From NCBI RefSeq assembly GCF_036785885.1, contig NC_092315.1, forward strand, positions 19,942,026 to 20,006,025: a stretch of DNA of 64,000 bases. The letters run 5' to 3'. Positions 45,901-57,519 of this stretch are shown here, in pieces. The notes under the pieces were generated by a model. The model had not been told where the DNA came from. It ran no database searches and saw nothing but the letters and a program-made list of their open reading frames with translations. Positions within the stretch are counted from its first letter, which is position 1; the number at the start of each line of letters is the position of its first letter. Both the position numbers and the translations under genes were made by a program. The stretch is from Coffea arabica (Eukaryota; Streptophyta; Magnoliopsida; Gentianales; Rubiaceae).

Positions 45901-47029
45901 GCTGAAATTTTGTACACTTAAAGCTCAACATATCAGCACTCAAATGGACTGAAAAAAAGGCACGAAAATATGGGCAGAAAAACAGAATAACAAGGTCAAG
46001 AATTTCGGTCAGTAGTCCTCCTTTCTCTCAATTTCCCTCTTTTCTCTTCCTCTTCTAGTTTCTACCATTATAACTCATCAAAATCACACTCACACACACA
46101 TTAACATCTTAACAGCCCTCAAACAACAATGGTGGGAGTTCATAAAACCCACATCAACCAACCAAATTCAACTAATAACAACAATTCTTCAGAGCTACAA
46201 ATGAACCAAGAAAGCAAGGATTTTGTGTGTTACCTCTTGGAGCTATGAAACCTAACAAAATCAGAATTTTCCTTCCCAAATTTCACCACCATCAACCACC
46301 CAATCCACCCTCAAAGCCACAAAATCAGCTCCTCCACTTAGCTAGGATGAAAACCCACAAGTTGATGAGGAACTTTGATGGATTAGGTGCAAGGTTTGAG
46401 CAGAAAAATTGGAGAGCTCTTCTTCCTTTATTTTTTTACTTGTGAGGGCCGAATTTAGAGAGAGAAAGATGAGAGAGATTGTTTCAGAATTTTTTAAGTG
46501 TGTTTTTGGGGAGAAAAGGAAGCTTAAAGGCTAAGTTTTCAAGGTCAAACCTCGCTAGGCCCGAATAGGGTTTTGCGCGACCACTTTTCGTGCTCGTTTG
46601 CTACTTTTGTATACTAAACCTCCGAGGTAATTCCTCTAGTGCATTAATAGTCATTCTTAGTAGTCTAATATCAAATTCTTAAATCTCCAATTAAACAGAT
46701 TAATGCGCCTGTCGGGGCCATTTCGGCACGCAGGCGCACAAGAGTCGAACTTAAGGAATTCTCGCTCGAACTTTGAAACTTCAACTTATTCGACTCTAAA
46801 ACTTTAAAATATGATAATTCAAGTATATATAACAATCAAAATCACCATAAACAATTCAACTCGAATAAATTTGGTCATTAAAATAATAATTGTTTAAAGA
46901 ACCAATTGTTTAGACTCATTTTCAAGAAATTCATGCAATTTGGGAAAACTTGAGTAACTCACATGCAAAAATACTTTTAAATGACCAATTTAAGAATATT
47001 TTGCAATAATTAAAATATGAGTCCTCACA
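42924..47029 (-). mobile_element. right LTR of the composite element
   Basis: From TGTGACAGCC to GAGTCCTCACA, 4106 bp. The first 75 bases resemble the left LTR; most of the rest does not. Boxes: TACTCGAGTA at 43809, ATGTGATAAAGTACAC at 43917 and GTGCGATAAAGTACAC at 44011. ORFs inside (such as 45261-45557) have no family resemblance. Confidence 0.78.
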
Positions 47030-47320
47030 TCCTTGACAATGTTTACAAGTTGCATGGCTTACTAGAGTCCATTATTTCTGATAGAGATAAGATTTTCATC
47101 AGCAGATTCTGGCAAGAACTGTTCAATAAGTTGGGAATAAGCCTACATTATAGTTCTTCTTATCACCATCAATCTGATGGGCAAAGTGAGAGGGTGAACC
47201 AATGCTTGGAGAACTACCTCAGAAGCATGTGCAGTGAACATCCCACACACTGGAGCAGCTGGTTACCAACAGCTGAACTCTGGTACAATACTAATTTTCA
47301 TACCAGCTTGCAAGTCTCTC
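47030..47320 (+). pseudogene. integrase core of element D, second part
   Basis: The frame resumes as LDNVYKLHGLLESIISDRD (second catalytic Asp) and FNKLGISLHYSSSYHHQSDG, SERVNQCLENYLRSMC (catalytic Glu in SER). About a dozen residues expected between RLTH and LDNVYK are missing at the insertion site. It is interrupted at 47329 by the hAT element within the conserved SPFEALYG motif. Confidence 0.87.
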
Positions 47321-47328
47321 CATTTGAA

Positions 47329-49120
47329 TAGAGCTGTTAAACGAACCGAGCTGTTCGTTAGTTCGGTTCGTTTCGGCTCGTTCGTGTTCGTTAAAGGCTC
47401 GTTCGAAAGCCTTAAACGAACCGAACACGAACGAATTTTTGTGTTCGTTTAATAATCGAGCGAACACGAACATGTTCGCTAATTTTAACGAACGTTCGCG
47501 AACAAGGACATAATTGTCATTTGACAAATTTTAGGATTACTCATAAGAAATTCTAAAACTTTCCCCTTCCCTTTCCAGCCTTACTTTTGTTTTCATTCCC
47601 CGTTGGCCGCTGCTGAAAGTCCAAACTGAAAGCTCCGCTGCTGTCCAAAGTTCTAGACTTTCTACCGTCCATAGTCCAAACTGATAAGCTCCGCTGCTGT
47701 TCTAGACTGATAAGAGAGAGAGACCACTGTTGTTCCAACTTCCAAACTGATAAGAGAGAGACCGGAGTTTCAGTTGCCCCAATCAACATCTTTGGTGGCT
47801 GGCTGACTTCGGAGATCGCGTGCCTCCCTCCTTTGATTCGGTATGATTTTTCACAGATCTATGATTTATGTTTCTCAATCTGGAATTTTTTGAATTCATT
47901 AGATCAAATTTGATTGCAAGCTTGAAGGGTCAAAGTTTTAGCACTAACGCTAGCCAAATTGTCCCTCACGTGATGTCTTCAGCTGTAGTTTCGTCTTTTG
48001 GCATCTAATACTTGAAATCTTGGAATAATGTAATATTTCTTGTGCATATCATTTCCTTTTTTTACTTTCATCAAGACACATTCATTAATCTGTCAAAACT
48101 GGCGCATGATGATTTAAGACATCAAGGCAGTAGCAGCAAGCAGCAAAGCATTTTTTTTCCTTCCATTTCCGTGCTTGTGAGCTTCAAGCTGCTAAATCAA
48201 TAGCTAGAGATCTCAGAATGGAAACTTGATGCAGAGAAAGTAAAATTATATGACAAGTAAACCACTGGATGGATTAAGTTTGATGTGAACAATGGATTGA
48301 GGGGTTAGGGACATAATTCTAAGTCTAAGATTTCTGGTTTTGTTTGACCGAATTTTTCATGGTATGGGAAATGATGATGATGATGAACAAGGGTGGAAAA
48401 GATAGAAAAAAAAATGAAATACCTGTAGCGGTGGTGGAAATTTTCAATGTTTGTCATTCTTAATTCCTCTATATGCATGTATGATGTCTAGTTCCTTTTG
48501 ATTGATATTTTTAAAACTGATTGAAAACTTTTATAGTTGATTATTACTCTATTCTTTGCAGAGTCTTGGGGAAAAAAATTCGAATGCCTTGGTCCACCTA
48601 GCTCTTTTCAACTACAATGAATTTGGTCCAGTCACTTCATTTTCTTTGCCGTGGCTGATGGATTCAAATGGATAGATGAAGTGGATGTAGTTATAGTCAA
48701 ATTGTGAAGTGGAGCAAATTTGTACTTGTCTTATGGCTGAATTTTTATATTTGAAGGACAAATTACTTTGTTTTATTTGTTGTTTTTATGTTAATGTTGG
48801 TTATGCAGTTAATGAATAATGGAATTTAGTCATTTAGTATTTTAATTATTTTTTAGGATGATTAATGATTTGTGTGGCATATTTAAGGCCTAGAATAATC
48901 TGGATTCGAACTTTTCGAACGTGTTCGCGAACGGCTCGTTTATGTTAAACGAGTCGAACACGAACACGAACACGAATACGAACTTTACTTAACCAGCCAA
49001 ACACGAACACAGGTTTAGAGTTCGAAACTTAACGAACGAATACGAACGGAGTTCGAATCACTTAACGAACAGAGCTCAAACATGAGATACTCGGTTCGTT
49101 TCGGTTCGTTTACAGCTCTA
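47329..49120. mobile_element. non-autonomous hAT element (1792 bp)
   Basis: The left end is TAGAGCTGTTAAACGAACCG and the right end, inverted, is TAGAGCTGTAAACGAACCGA. A perfect 8-bp duplication CATTTGAA flanks it (47321-47328, 49121-49128). Both ends carry dense subterminal copies of GTTCG/CGAAC words (47335-47505, 48905-49110), usual binding-site decoration in hAT elements. The interior contains a CT/GA-rich, partly repeated block (47560-47830) followed by a possible GTATGA donor, then T-rich intron-like DNA with a possible acceptor near 48561. No transposase domain is recognised. Confidence 0.9.
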
Positions 49121-49128
49121 CATTTGAA

Positions 49129-50520
49129 GCACTGTACGGATACAAGCCAAACCACATTCCTCTAGGGCCTTTCCATGACAGTGTCATACCTACTGTAGCT
49201 ATCATGTTGTAGGATAGACTCCAAGCTCTATCTCTCATCAAAGAGAACTTGGCCAAGTGATGAGGAGGTCGAGAGAGCTATCCAAGTGGAGCAAGTGAAG
49301 GTACCATTGGGGCCTATGACACGAGCTCGCGTGAAGAGATTGAATGAGACACTACAAACATTGGTTCGTGCGGCCCGAGAGTCAAGTGGAGAGTCAAAGG
49401 CCATCGAGGGTCTCAACGAAACTAGGCTCGTTGTCCTAGTCTCGGCCGTCACTGAAGATTAGAAGTCCAAGATTCGGCTAAGGGGGTCCATAGCCCATTA
49501 TTAGTTTAGTAGGGTGTAATAAAGAGATCTAGGCCATGTGGACCGTAGGTCCAATAGCTCTTTTAGTTAGTTAACGAGTTAGTCCCTACGCTGAGCTAGT
49601 TCGGGGGTCTCGCTGACCGGTCAACGAGTCGGGGGTCCAGGGGGCGACACGCCCCGGTGGGGGCTCAGGGGCAACGCCCCCGGACCTTACGGTACGTATG
49701 TTGTGTCGCTAGTGTCAGCCCAAAGAGAAGCCCAAGGGCTGGCCGAATTTCCTTCATGTTTTCCAAGCTTTGTTGGGTCTTAGTCACTACTACAAATAGC
49801 CTTAAGTCATTGTTTACATTCAGTTTTTGATGATTAATAAAATTACATTGAGAGTTCTCTCAAAGCTTCATTGAAGCGCCTTGAATACCTTAGATTTATA
49901 TCTTAGGTATTCAATTGACTTATCAATCTAGGACCGCGCTAGATTGTGGCGTCTTCTACAAATACCGAGGTTTGTTGACCACGTGATCAACGGATTTAGG
50001 TGATCCACTGCATTCATCGTCTTCAATGTGAGTCTCCACTTTCTAGATCCAGGCCTTTCTGTACGGGTTGCATCACAAAGTTGGTGCCGTTCGTATCACC
50101 AAGGCTCAGAAGCGCATGAAGTTTTTTACAGACAGGCATAGGACAGAAAGAACTCTATAGGTGGGAGACTGGGTGTTTCTCAAATTGCAGCTTTATAGGC
50201 AACAAACAGTAGCCATTCGAAGGAGTTTGAAGCTCACTGCAAAGTATTATGGGCCTTTCTAAATTGTTGCCAAAGTGGGAGCAGTGGCCTACAAGTTACT
50301 ACTACCTGAACGAGCTCGAATCCATCCTGTGTTTCATGTTTCCCTATTGAAGAAGAAGATTGGGAACACACAAGCTATTGAAGCTACCCTGCCAGCACTA
50401 GATACAGCTGATCAGTGTAAGCTAAAACCTGAGAAAGTCCTCAAGAGGAGAGCTACTATGCGGAATTTGTAGTCGGTTATTCAGTATTTGGTGAAATGGA
50501 ATCACCTATCGGAGTCAGAG
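49129..50520 (+). pseudogene. integrase C-terminus and chromodomain start of element D (split by solo LTR)
   Basis: 49129-49257 reads ALYGYKPNHIPLGP, then VIPTVAIML, a TAG (49210-49212) and DRLQALSLIKENLAK. After the solo LTR, 50099-50520 continues AQKRMKFFTDRHRTERTL, a TAG (50158-50160), VGDWVFLKLQ, YYGPF, a TAA (50260-50262), the GPY/F-type end RIHPVFHVSLLKK, and another TAG (50470-50472). The chromodomain starts YLVKWNHLSESE and is cut at 50521. Chromodomains guide integration to modified chromatin. All four stops fit Gln codons. Confidence 0.87.
49258..50098 (+). mobile_element. solo CRM-like LTR with pol C-terminal codons
   Basis: It starts TGATGAGGAGG and ends TTCGTATCA. It is flanked by a perfect 5-bp CCAAG (49253-49257, 50099-50103). 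841 bp, close to the 822-bp LTR of element B. Its first 200 bases encode QVKVPLGPMTRARVKRLNE and then a stop, matching the element B LTR text. A GC-rich stretch with GGGGGCGACACGCCCC-like palindromy lies near 49630-49680. Confidence 0.85.
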
Positions 50521-53500
50521 TGTGAGGACCCAAAAATTTTCTTAATTTTATCTTATTTGACTGGCTTATTTAATTATTTATTCACCCATTTTCTCCGAAT
50601 AATTTATTTCAACCATTTCAAGTTCATTTGTATGGAACAATGTCTCCCTTATGTTTTTAAAACGTTTTGTTAGCAAAATTTATTTTTCAGAGGCTCGTTT
50701 AGTAAGAAATAATGAGTACACATTTTTTGAGACAAAATTCGATTCGAGTGTACAATAATCTTGAAAAATTAAGAATGATCAATAGTAGACTAAGAAAAGT
50801 TAATTGAGAGATTAGATGTGAGTGAGTTAAAATTAAGCTTATACCGTGCGCGTGTCAAAAGTTTTCCAAAACTCGCGCTGGTACAAACTAATTGGGGATT
50901 TGAGGAATTAATACTAGACTCGTGTAAGGGCTCATATTTTTATTCTTAAAATAGTCATTTTTATAATTATTTATCCTAGTACTAGTTACTTATATTATCG
51001 TTACAAGAATTTCTTTTAAATTTCACTTTATCGCGCGCGAATTGGAAGTTCGCGTTTTTCGCATCGAATCAACCCAATGAAGATTTAAGAAATTTATTCT
51101 AGACTACTAAGAGTGAATAATTATAATGTTAAAAGAAGTACATTAGAAGTTTAGTGCACAAATGAAACAAATCCGAGAGAAAACGGACACGAAACGCGCG
51201 CGTGAGTACTATTCATAGTTGACTTTTTTGCAAATTATAACCACAAATCACTTAAGCTTCCAAGGGAAGCTTCATTCATCAGCCATACACTCTCTCTCCT
51301 CTCCTCAAGCTTGACCGAACTCCTCCAAGAAAGAAGGAAGAAAACTTTCCACCATTCTTGCACTAATCTTCCTCCATTTCATCTCAAACTTTGCATCCAA
51401 CTCACAAACCACTTGGGAATTCACTTAAGCTAGAAGAAATACTTCATCTTGGCGGTTTTCTTGGAGCTTTTGGTGCCAAAAATTTCTGGTTTCTCTTAAA
51501 GCTAGGAGGTAACCATCCAACACCATCCAGTCTTTCATTCTTGGCTTTAATGGGTTTTATCCTTGGCTTTGAAGCTTGTAGCTTCATTATTATTGTTATT
51601 ACTTGGATTGGATTGGATTGGTTGAAGTGGACTCTATGAATTCCCACCTTGGTTGTATGGACTGATATGATGATATAATGTTTGGTTTGAGTTGTTTAAG
51701 TGTTGTTTAAGATGATTATGGATAGAGAATCGAAGGAAAGATCAAAGGAAATTGCGCAAGAATGCTGGCTGAAATCTGTTCTGTTTTGCCTTGTTTATAT
51801 TTCAAATTTTTAGTGCTCAAATGACTATGAAACTGATGTATATATGTTGTATATGGTGTGCAAAAATTTTTTACCAAAAATCATTTGAATTAATTGCGAA
51901 AAATCTGAAATTTCGAAATGTGAAGAAACCTGGAAAATGTGTTCGGACAGCTTGAACAGTGTCCCTTTGATCGAACATATCTTTTTGTACAGCTGTCAAA
52001 ATCGAGTTCCGCTATGGCATTTGAAACTAAACAGTTGTAGCTTTCTAACGGTATAAAATTCACTTTCTGGTTAGAAATGAGTGAGCCGTAGTGAGTCAGC
52101 AAAGTTGCTGCCCTGTTCTGTTGGCCTATCCGAGAGAAAGGTAGAAGCTGCATTTTGTGGCTCTATTTTCTCTCACTTAGGAATTGATTTTGAAAATGAT
52201 TTGTTCTGATGAAATGTAGCCTTATGATTCTAGTTTCCAACTCCACCAACCATTCTTAATTCCAAGTTTTATTGAGTGAAATATGGTTCTATTTCCAAAC
52301 TGCGACAAAACTGAAAAACCCTTCTTTTTGGCTGGCCAACTGATTTGGTTGCTTGTGAGAGGTTTTATTTTGAAATTTTGATGTCAACCAACTATAAATT
52401 GCTTATGAAATGTTTCTTGGACCTTGGTTTCACAAATGAACTAAAATGGGACTGATTTCATGGTGCAAAGTGTTTGAAAAGAGAAAGAAAACAAGAGGAC
52501 AGATTTGCTTTGGGAAATTTCTTGAACTTTGGTAGTTTTGTTAACTACCTTCCCGTACGAGTTTTTACATGAAATTTGATAGAGAAATATCCCTCATATG
52601 GGAGTTTAATTGTACCAAATTTGATATTATTCTAAGACTATTTTGATACCCAAATGATGTCCCAAAGTTTACTTTCAAATCTGAAAAATTCACTGTTTAA
52701 TAGTGAAAATTTACCAACTTTGAGCTACTATATCTTGATGTTCAAAACTTCGAATTTAGTTCCATTTATTGTGTTTGAAACTTTGTTTGGAATTCTTATT
52801 GTGTTACAAATTTCAGAGGCTAGTTCACTTCTTGTGAATTTTTCCGAATTCCCAAAGTTTGCCGAAAAACATGATCGAAACTGTCTTATATGCTCAAGTC
52901 AACCACTTTGAGCTGAAATTTGAACATCTTCCGTTTAGAATCATGGAAAGATGTCTTCTAGGAACCTTTAGTATTTTGAACCAAGATTCCAGCTGGTATA
53001 AATTTTTCCAATTTTGGACCTATTGAGTGCAAGTTTTGATTTTTCTAAATTTGACGTGCAAAACTAAAATTTTTCCGACTCGATAGGAATTGAGTTTTTG
53101 GAAACTCTTTGCTATCATTCGATATTGGTTGACCATTTTAAACTTGATTTCATGAAGAAAATTAGTTTTCCTTGTGTTATTAAACCTCACTTTTGAGTCT
53201 CGATTTACAAGTAATTAAGCCTCTCTTTCATGATATTTTCTTAATATTGTACAAATGTACAATCTTTCTTGTTAACAAGGGGTTTATAAGTGATAGTGTG
53301 TGATAGTAAATTATTATTTGCTCAGGCGCTCAAGGGGACTTTCAAGAGGATCTCGAAGCGGACGCCTAAAAGTTGTTTGAGCAATTACTCCCTACTTTGA
53401 TTGGTAAGTGTCAAGTGCTAGAGTTGTTGCAATTATGTGAATTGCTTCTTATGGATTAATGATTGATAATTGTTGAGTCGAGTGTGTACTTTATCGCACT

Positions 53501-54370
53501 CGTTCTCTTTCAACCGATTGTACAACTGAATTGTAATTGATTGACTGAATTGCAACTGATTGACTGCACGTCGTTGGAATGAATCTCCTCGACTTATAAC
53601 TGAACTGTGGGGACGCCCAAATCTCAATTGGCCGACCTTGCTACTCGAGCTAGCAAGGGCTTGGTCGAGGAGCTTGGTGAACCATGAGATAACTGTAAAC
53701 ATGACCTATTGAGAGATCTTGCTTGGCCTACTCGCGTAGTAGTGCCTTTTATTGAAGTGCGGGCCCGGTGCGGTGTATGGTGGATGGAACTGTGAAATAA
53801 GTGGAGTTCTACGGAGTTAAATGCCGACCCGGTTGATGGAGTGTCATCGCGGGAAGGTATTCGATTGAGGTTTGGCGAAGCAAGTGGAACTTAGCTCCTG
53901 AAAGTTCCTGTATCCTCATTGAATGTGTTTAATTGAAAATTGTGAATTGCTTGAATGTTACAGCTTTAATTCTTGCTTAAATGCCATTGTTACTTGAACT
54001 ATGTGTTTTGCATGTTTTCTTGGCCTCACTAAATTTTAGCTCATCCCATTAGATTTGTTTTTTTTAACAGGGGCCGAGATGGAAAGAGTTTTGGAGAAGC
54101 TGACTTGAGGCACTTTTGATTAGGGTTTTAAATGTACTGGACTAGACATCTTTTGAAAGTTGTGTATTTTGGGAAAGCGGTTGTATTTCGAAACTTGTGA
54201 TGTAAGATTGAATATTCATGTATGGAAATGACTTCTTGTCTTTATTTCGACTTCGTTATTAGTCGTTATCCTTAAATTTGAACTGGAATTGTACTGAGTT
54301 CTGACGAGAATTGGGCAGGTGTCCCGCCGATACCCTTTGGTACGTCTTAGGGAGAAGTGGGGGCGTCACA
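50521..54370 (+). mobile_element. solo long LTR in the chromodomain of element D
   Basis: It starts TGTGAGGACCC and ends GGGGGCGTCACA. It is flanked by a perfect 5-bp duplication CAGAG (50516-50520, 54371-54375). 3850 bp, no coding domain. It carries GTGTACTTTATCGCAC at 53484 and a degenerate CTACTCGAGC at 53641, in the same order as in the other long LTRs. Removing it restores the chromodomain frame (SESE to SSWED). Confidence 0.9.
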
Positions 54371-54460
54371 CAGAGTCATCTTGGGAGGATAAAACCTTCA
54401 TCAACAAACAATTCCCAGATTTTCAAGCTTGAGGACAAGCTTCACATTAAGGGGGTGGGA
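54371..54460 (+). pseudogene. chromodomain end and polypurine tract of element D
   Basis: The frame resumes SSWEDKTFINKQFPDFQA and stops at TGA 54430-54432, the natural end of pol. The polypurine tract AAGGGGGTGGGA (54449-54460) directly precedes the 3' LTR. Confidence 0.88.
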
Positions 54461-54461
54461 T

Positions 54462-54902
54462 TGTCAGGAACTATTATTTTGAAGAATGTCATTTTATTCA
54501 CATGAAAGTACGTTTTGGCCAAATGCATTGATGGTTGCAAAACTACTTCATTGGACTTAAGCTAACCGTTAGCCATTAAATGTAGTTAGTTAGAAATATT
54601 TGCATATATACCCTTGGTTGTGTAACCGAAAGTTGAGTTTTTTTTTTCCGAAACGGAATATTACACACACACACAAATAATGAGAGACATGCAGCAAACA
54701 TCGGCAAACCGGCCCAAAAGCAATCTAAGGGGGACCCACAAGGAATAAAAACTACCAATTTGGACAATCTTCTCTCTTTCCTCTCTTCTGTTATTTTCTC
54801 TCTCTTCTTATCTCCTCATTTCTCTCTATTCTTCCAGGTCAGTTTCTCTCTTTTCTTTGATTTCCAGTGAATATTCCGGCAGATAATCCCCAGGGCCTAA
54901 CA
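54462..54902 (+). mobile_element. 3' LTR of element D
   Basis: From TGTCAGGAAC to GGGCCTAACA, 441 bp. It is longer than the 5' LTR because of an insertion of about 110 bp at 54638-54747. Confidence 0.9.
54638..54747 (-). mobile_element. LINE-like 3' end fragment in the LTR
   Basis: The segment is absent from the 5' LTR. On the minus strand it reads GGGCCGGTTTGCCGATG, a GT microsatellite, TAATATTCCGTTTCGG and an A-run. This resembles the truncated 3' end of a plant L1-type LINE with poly(A). No target duplication was identified. Confidence 0.5.
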
Positions 54903-54907
54903 AGAAT

Positions 54908-55140
54908 ATAGTATAGAGTGGTAGTAATGTTGTGTTTGGTGTACCTTTTAATTCATTTATTTTTATCTTTTTCCATTTTTTTTAGCATACTTTATGGTTT
55001 TAATTAAGATACATAAATGCAATATAAATTAGAAAAAGAACTCAAATAGTACTCTTTTATGTTTTTAAATTTTTTCATGTAAATATTATAAATAATTCAT
55101 TTATTATCGTCATCATCATCTTTGATATAACCCCATGCGT
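54908..55140. other. AT-rich flank between element D and the tandem array
   Basis: The only unique DNA to the left of the array. No gene or repeat. It ends CCATGCGTAG, where the first unit begins CACCACAG. Confidence 0.6.
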
Positions 55141-56439
55141 AGCACCACAGTCAAAATACTAGTATTCACTTAAATACTTATCACTTAACTTTTTGGTGTC
55201 TGTTTAATATCTGTATCATATCTTGTACTCCTTTCAAGAATAAAGACTTTTATTGACTAGTAAGCAAATAGATGATCGATGCAATTTGATTATGGCCCCA
55301 AATTACAGAATTTTTGAGCTTGGAGGACTTAATTAGGAGTTCTTGCTGCTTTGGACGCCAATGTAGCGTTAGCTTGCAACAATGACTTTTGGTAGCATTA
55401 GCTTGCAACGATGACTTTTGGCCAGACCGAGTTTATCATAGGAATGCCAATTAGCCAAAGACTACCACCAAAATATCGCCGTCCCCCACCTCTCTCTCTC
55501 TCCCTCACCTCCCACCCTGCTCCATATCCTTTCCAATCTCAACTGTGAGATCCAAGATTCAAGTAACTAATGATAAATAGAATAATCCCAGCCCCACTTC
55601 AGCAATTATTGGTACCTTCATTTTAACAAAGACCGCACAAGTTTCGTTCAGTTGAAAGCGCTAGATTCGGATTTAGAAAAGTCAGCCATCCGCGAATGCC
55701 ATGAAAGTTGTCTGAGTCTTTCACTAAATGGACCGCTTAATTTATCCATTTTGGAGGTGTATCATCTTTGGAAATTAGGCTGAAATCTGAGCTAGTGAAT
55801 CCAATCCAGGCGTCTTTCTAGGTGAAATGTCCAAGTTTTATCAACTGCGGAATTACAACCGACAATACTTCTAAAACAATCGGTTGAAGATATTTAATAG
55901 ATCTTACACCTTAATACCATCATCAATATGATCCCACATCTGCCAATTTATCATGAACACAAATGGGCTGATGGAGCCTTTTTCTTTTCCTTCTTTTTAA
56001 CCCCATGCTTTTACATCTAATAGCCAAATATATATGTGTACTAAGAAATTAAGAATACAAAATCCCCAATAACTTCATAAGAGAAGTGACATTACAATTT
56101 TTGTTCAATGACGATTTGAGCTAACCTCAAAAGCTTTCACTTAACTCTCTTTCAAGCACAAGACTCCAGAATAAGAAATTAGGACAGATTCCTTCAGTCT
56201 ACAAGCATCTAATATGGTGTGACAAAAGGACGCCACAGAAAAGAGTGGATGACCCCTACAAGTCTTTCAAGTCTAATTTAATTTATGATATATGGGGTCA
56301 ATAAAACAGCAGCTACAAAAGAACTTTTCATACGGTTTACGTAGCCTTATCCTTTTAAGTCTTTGTCCCAATAGAATCACAAACTGTCAATTTTCTCAAT
56401 CATATGTAGTCTGCTAGAGATTCAAGCTACAAGTGAGCT

Positions 56440-56853
56440 ACTCGGGGGCAGTTCGATCAAAGGTTTGACTCGAGTTTGAGTAACTCATTTTGTCAAATCG
56501 AGTTGAGCACAAGCCTTAGAGAATGAGGCTCAAATGCTCGACGAACTTATTCAAGAAATTAGGTTTTTAAAATTTAAAAGTAATATATATGTGCGTGTGT
56601 TACACTTATAAGTATAGAAGTTGTGAAATTTTCCACTAAAAAATTCAGTTCAAGTTCGAATGGCTCAGAAGGATCTGTGAACTCAATTGAATCGAGCTTG
56701 AACTTATATACTATTTGGTTGAGTCGAATTTGAACTTAAGAATCTTTACTCATTTGAGTTTGAGCTTGAACTCAAATAGCACTAACAATGATTGAGTTCA
56801 ATTTCGAGCCTGACACTACTCGAACTCGAATCGGTTCGAATGCACCCCTAATG
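56440..56853. mobile_element. GAGTT/CTCGA-rich MITE-like block inside the unit
   Basis: Dense words such as CTCGAGTTTGAG and its complement lie on both sides; the left GGGGGCAGTTCGA and right TCGAATGCACCCC look like imperfect inverted ends. hAT-type MITEs in plants look like this, but the target duplication is not clear. It recurs at 59798-60211 and 63156-63569 with the array. Confidence 0.4.
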
Positions 56854-57519
56854 ATATATATAACACTTGAGCTTGCACAACTTTTCAGACAGCAACATAG
56901 ATCACAACGGAGACAAAGTTACAGCTTCTTTCTCCAATTTTACAATGCATCCAGCCTAGCAAAATGCGGTCTTCGAGGGGAGTCTGGTACAGCAACAAGA
57001 AATAAAGAAACCACAATGGATTTTTTTTGTTAGTTTCTCTGCGAATATATGAGTATCATCATGAATTGTTAAATAAAATTCTAAAATTGTATATATTTTA
57101 GATGATATAGCACATACTAACAAGTTGTAGCGCTGATTAAGGTTTGAAATGCAACGATAGTGGACTTTAAGGAAACAAATAGAGATACAACTAAAGTAAA
57201 TTAATTTTCCCAAAGGATCATTTTTTTCAAGTTTGACACCCCCAATCTTGTAATTTCTTTCCTTCAATATCCGTGAAAAATGTCCAGAGGTGTTCCCAAA
57301 GCCAACAGACCGTTCAGGACAAAGAAGCATGTTGGAGCAAGTTCACAAACATTATCCAGTTAGTAAGTTTAGTGGACTATGACTTGTTTTATTATAGAAT
57401 TAATTGGCAGGGGATTCTAATCCCCGCTGAGGTAATCTGATTAGTTTTGGATTTGGTTTTGTTGGTCAATTCATCAAGCTACCAATAATGATGGTATCCT
57501 TGTAATCCTTTAAATTCCT

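Larger units (their letters stand above)
39487..47029 (-). mobile_element. composite LTR element with mismatched LTRs (39487-42517 and 42924-47029)
   Basis: It has minus-strand orientation: a polypurine tract lies inside the left LTR and a primer site inside the right one, with only 406 bp between them. The two LTRs differ in length (3031 versus 4106 bp) and in most of their sequence, sharing mainly the inner terminal block and short boxes. No matching target duplication exists (CACAC left, TCCTT right), and about 35 bp of host integrase is missing at the site. This suggests two related elements merged by recombination or deletion, not one simple insertion. Confidence 0.7.
35475..54902 (+). 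mobile_element. Reina-like Ty3/gypsy chromovirus (element D) with nested insertions
   Basis: Both LTRs are present (35475-35810 and 54462-54902) and the element is flanked by a perfect 5-bp duplication AGAAT (35470-35474, 54903-54907). The order is gag, protease, RT, RNase H, integrase, chromodomain; short LTRs plus a chromodomain suggest Reina. Four insertions split its integrase and chromodomain region (39487-47029, 47329-49120, 49258-50098, 50521-54370). Removing them leaves a normal element of about 5.2 kb. Many nonsense codons make it inactive. Confidence 0.9.

Noticed and set aside
49258..49460. A separate gypsy gag/pol gene
   Set aside because: The coding text is only the pol tail overlapped by the LTR; the CCAAG duplication shows the whole insert is one solo LTR.
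56956..57330. Minus-strand 124-codon ORF repeated in each array unit
   Set aside because: It is kept in every copy only because the units are nearly identical; no domain or codon-use support. It may be an old exon remnant but I cannot support a call.
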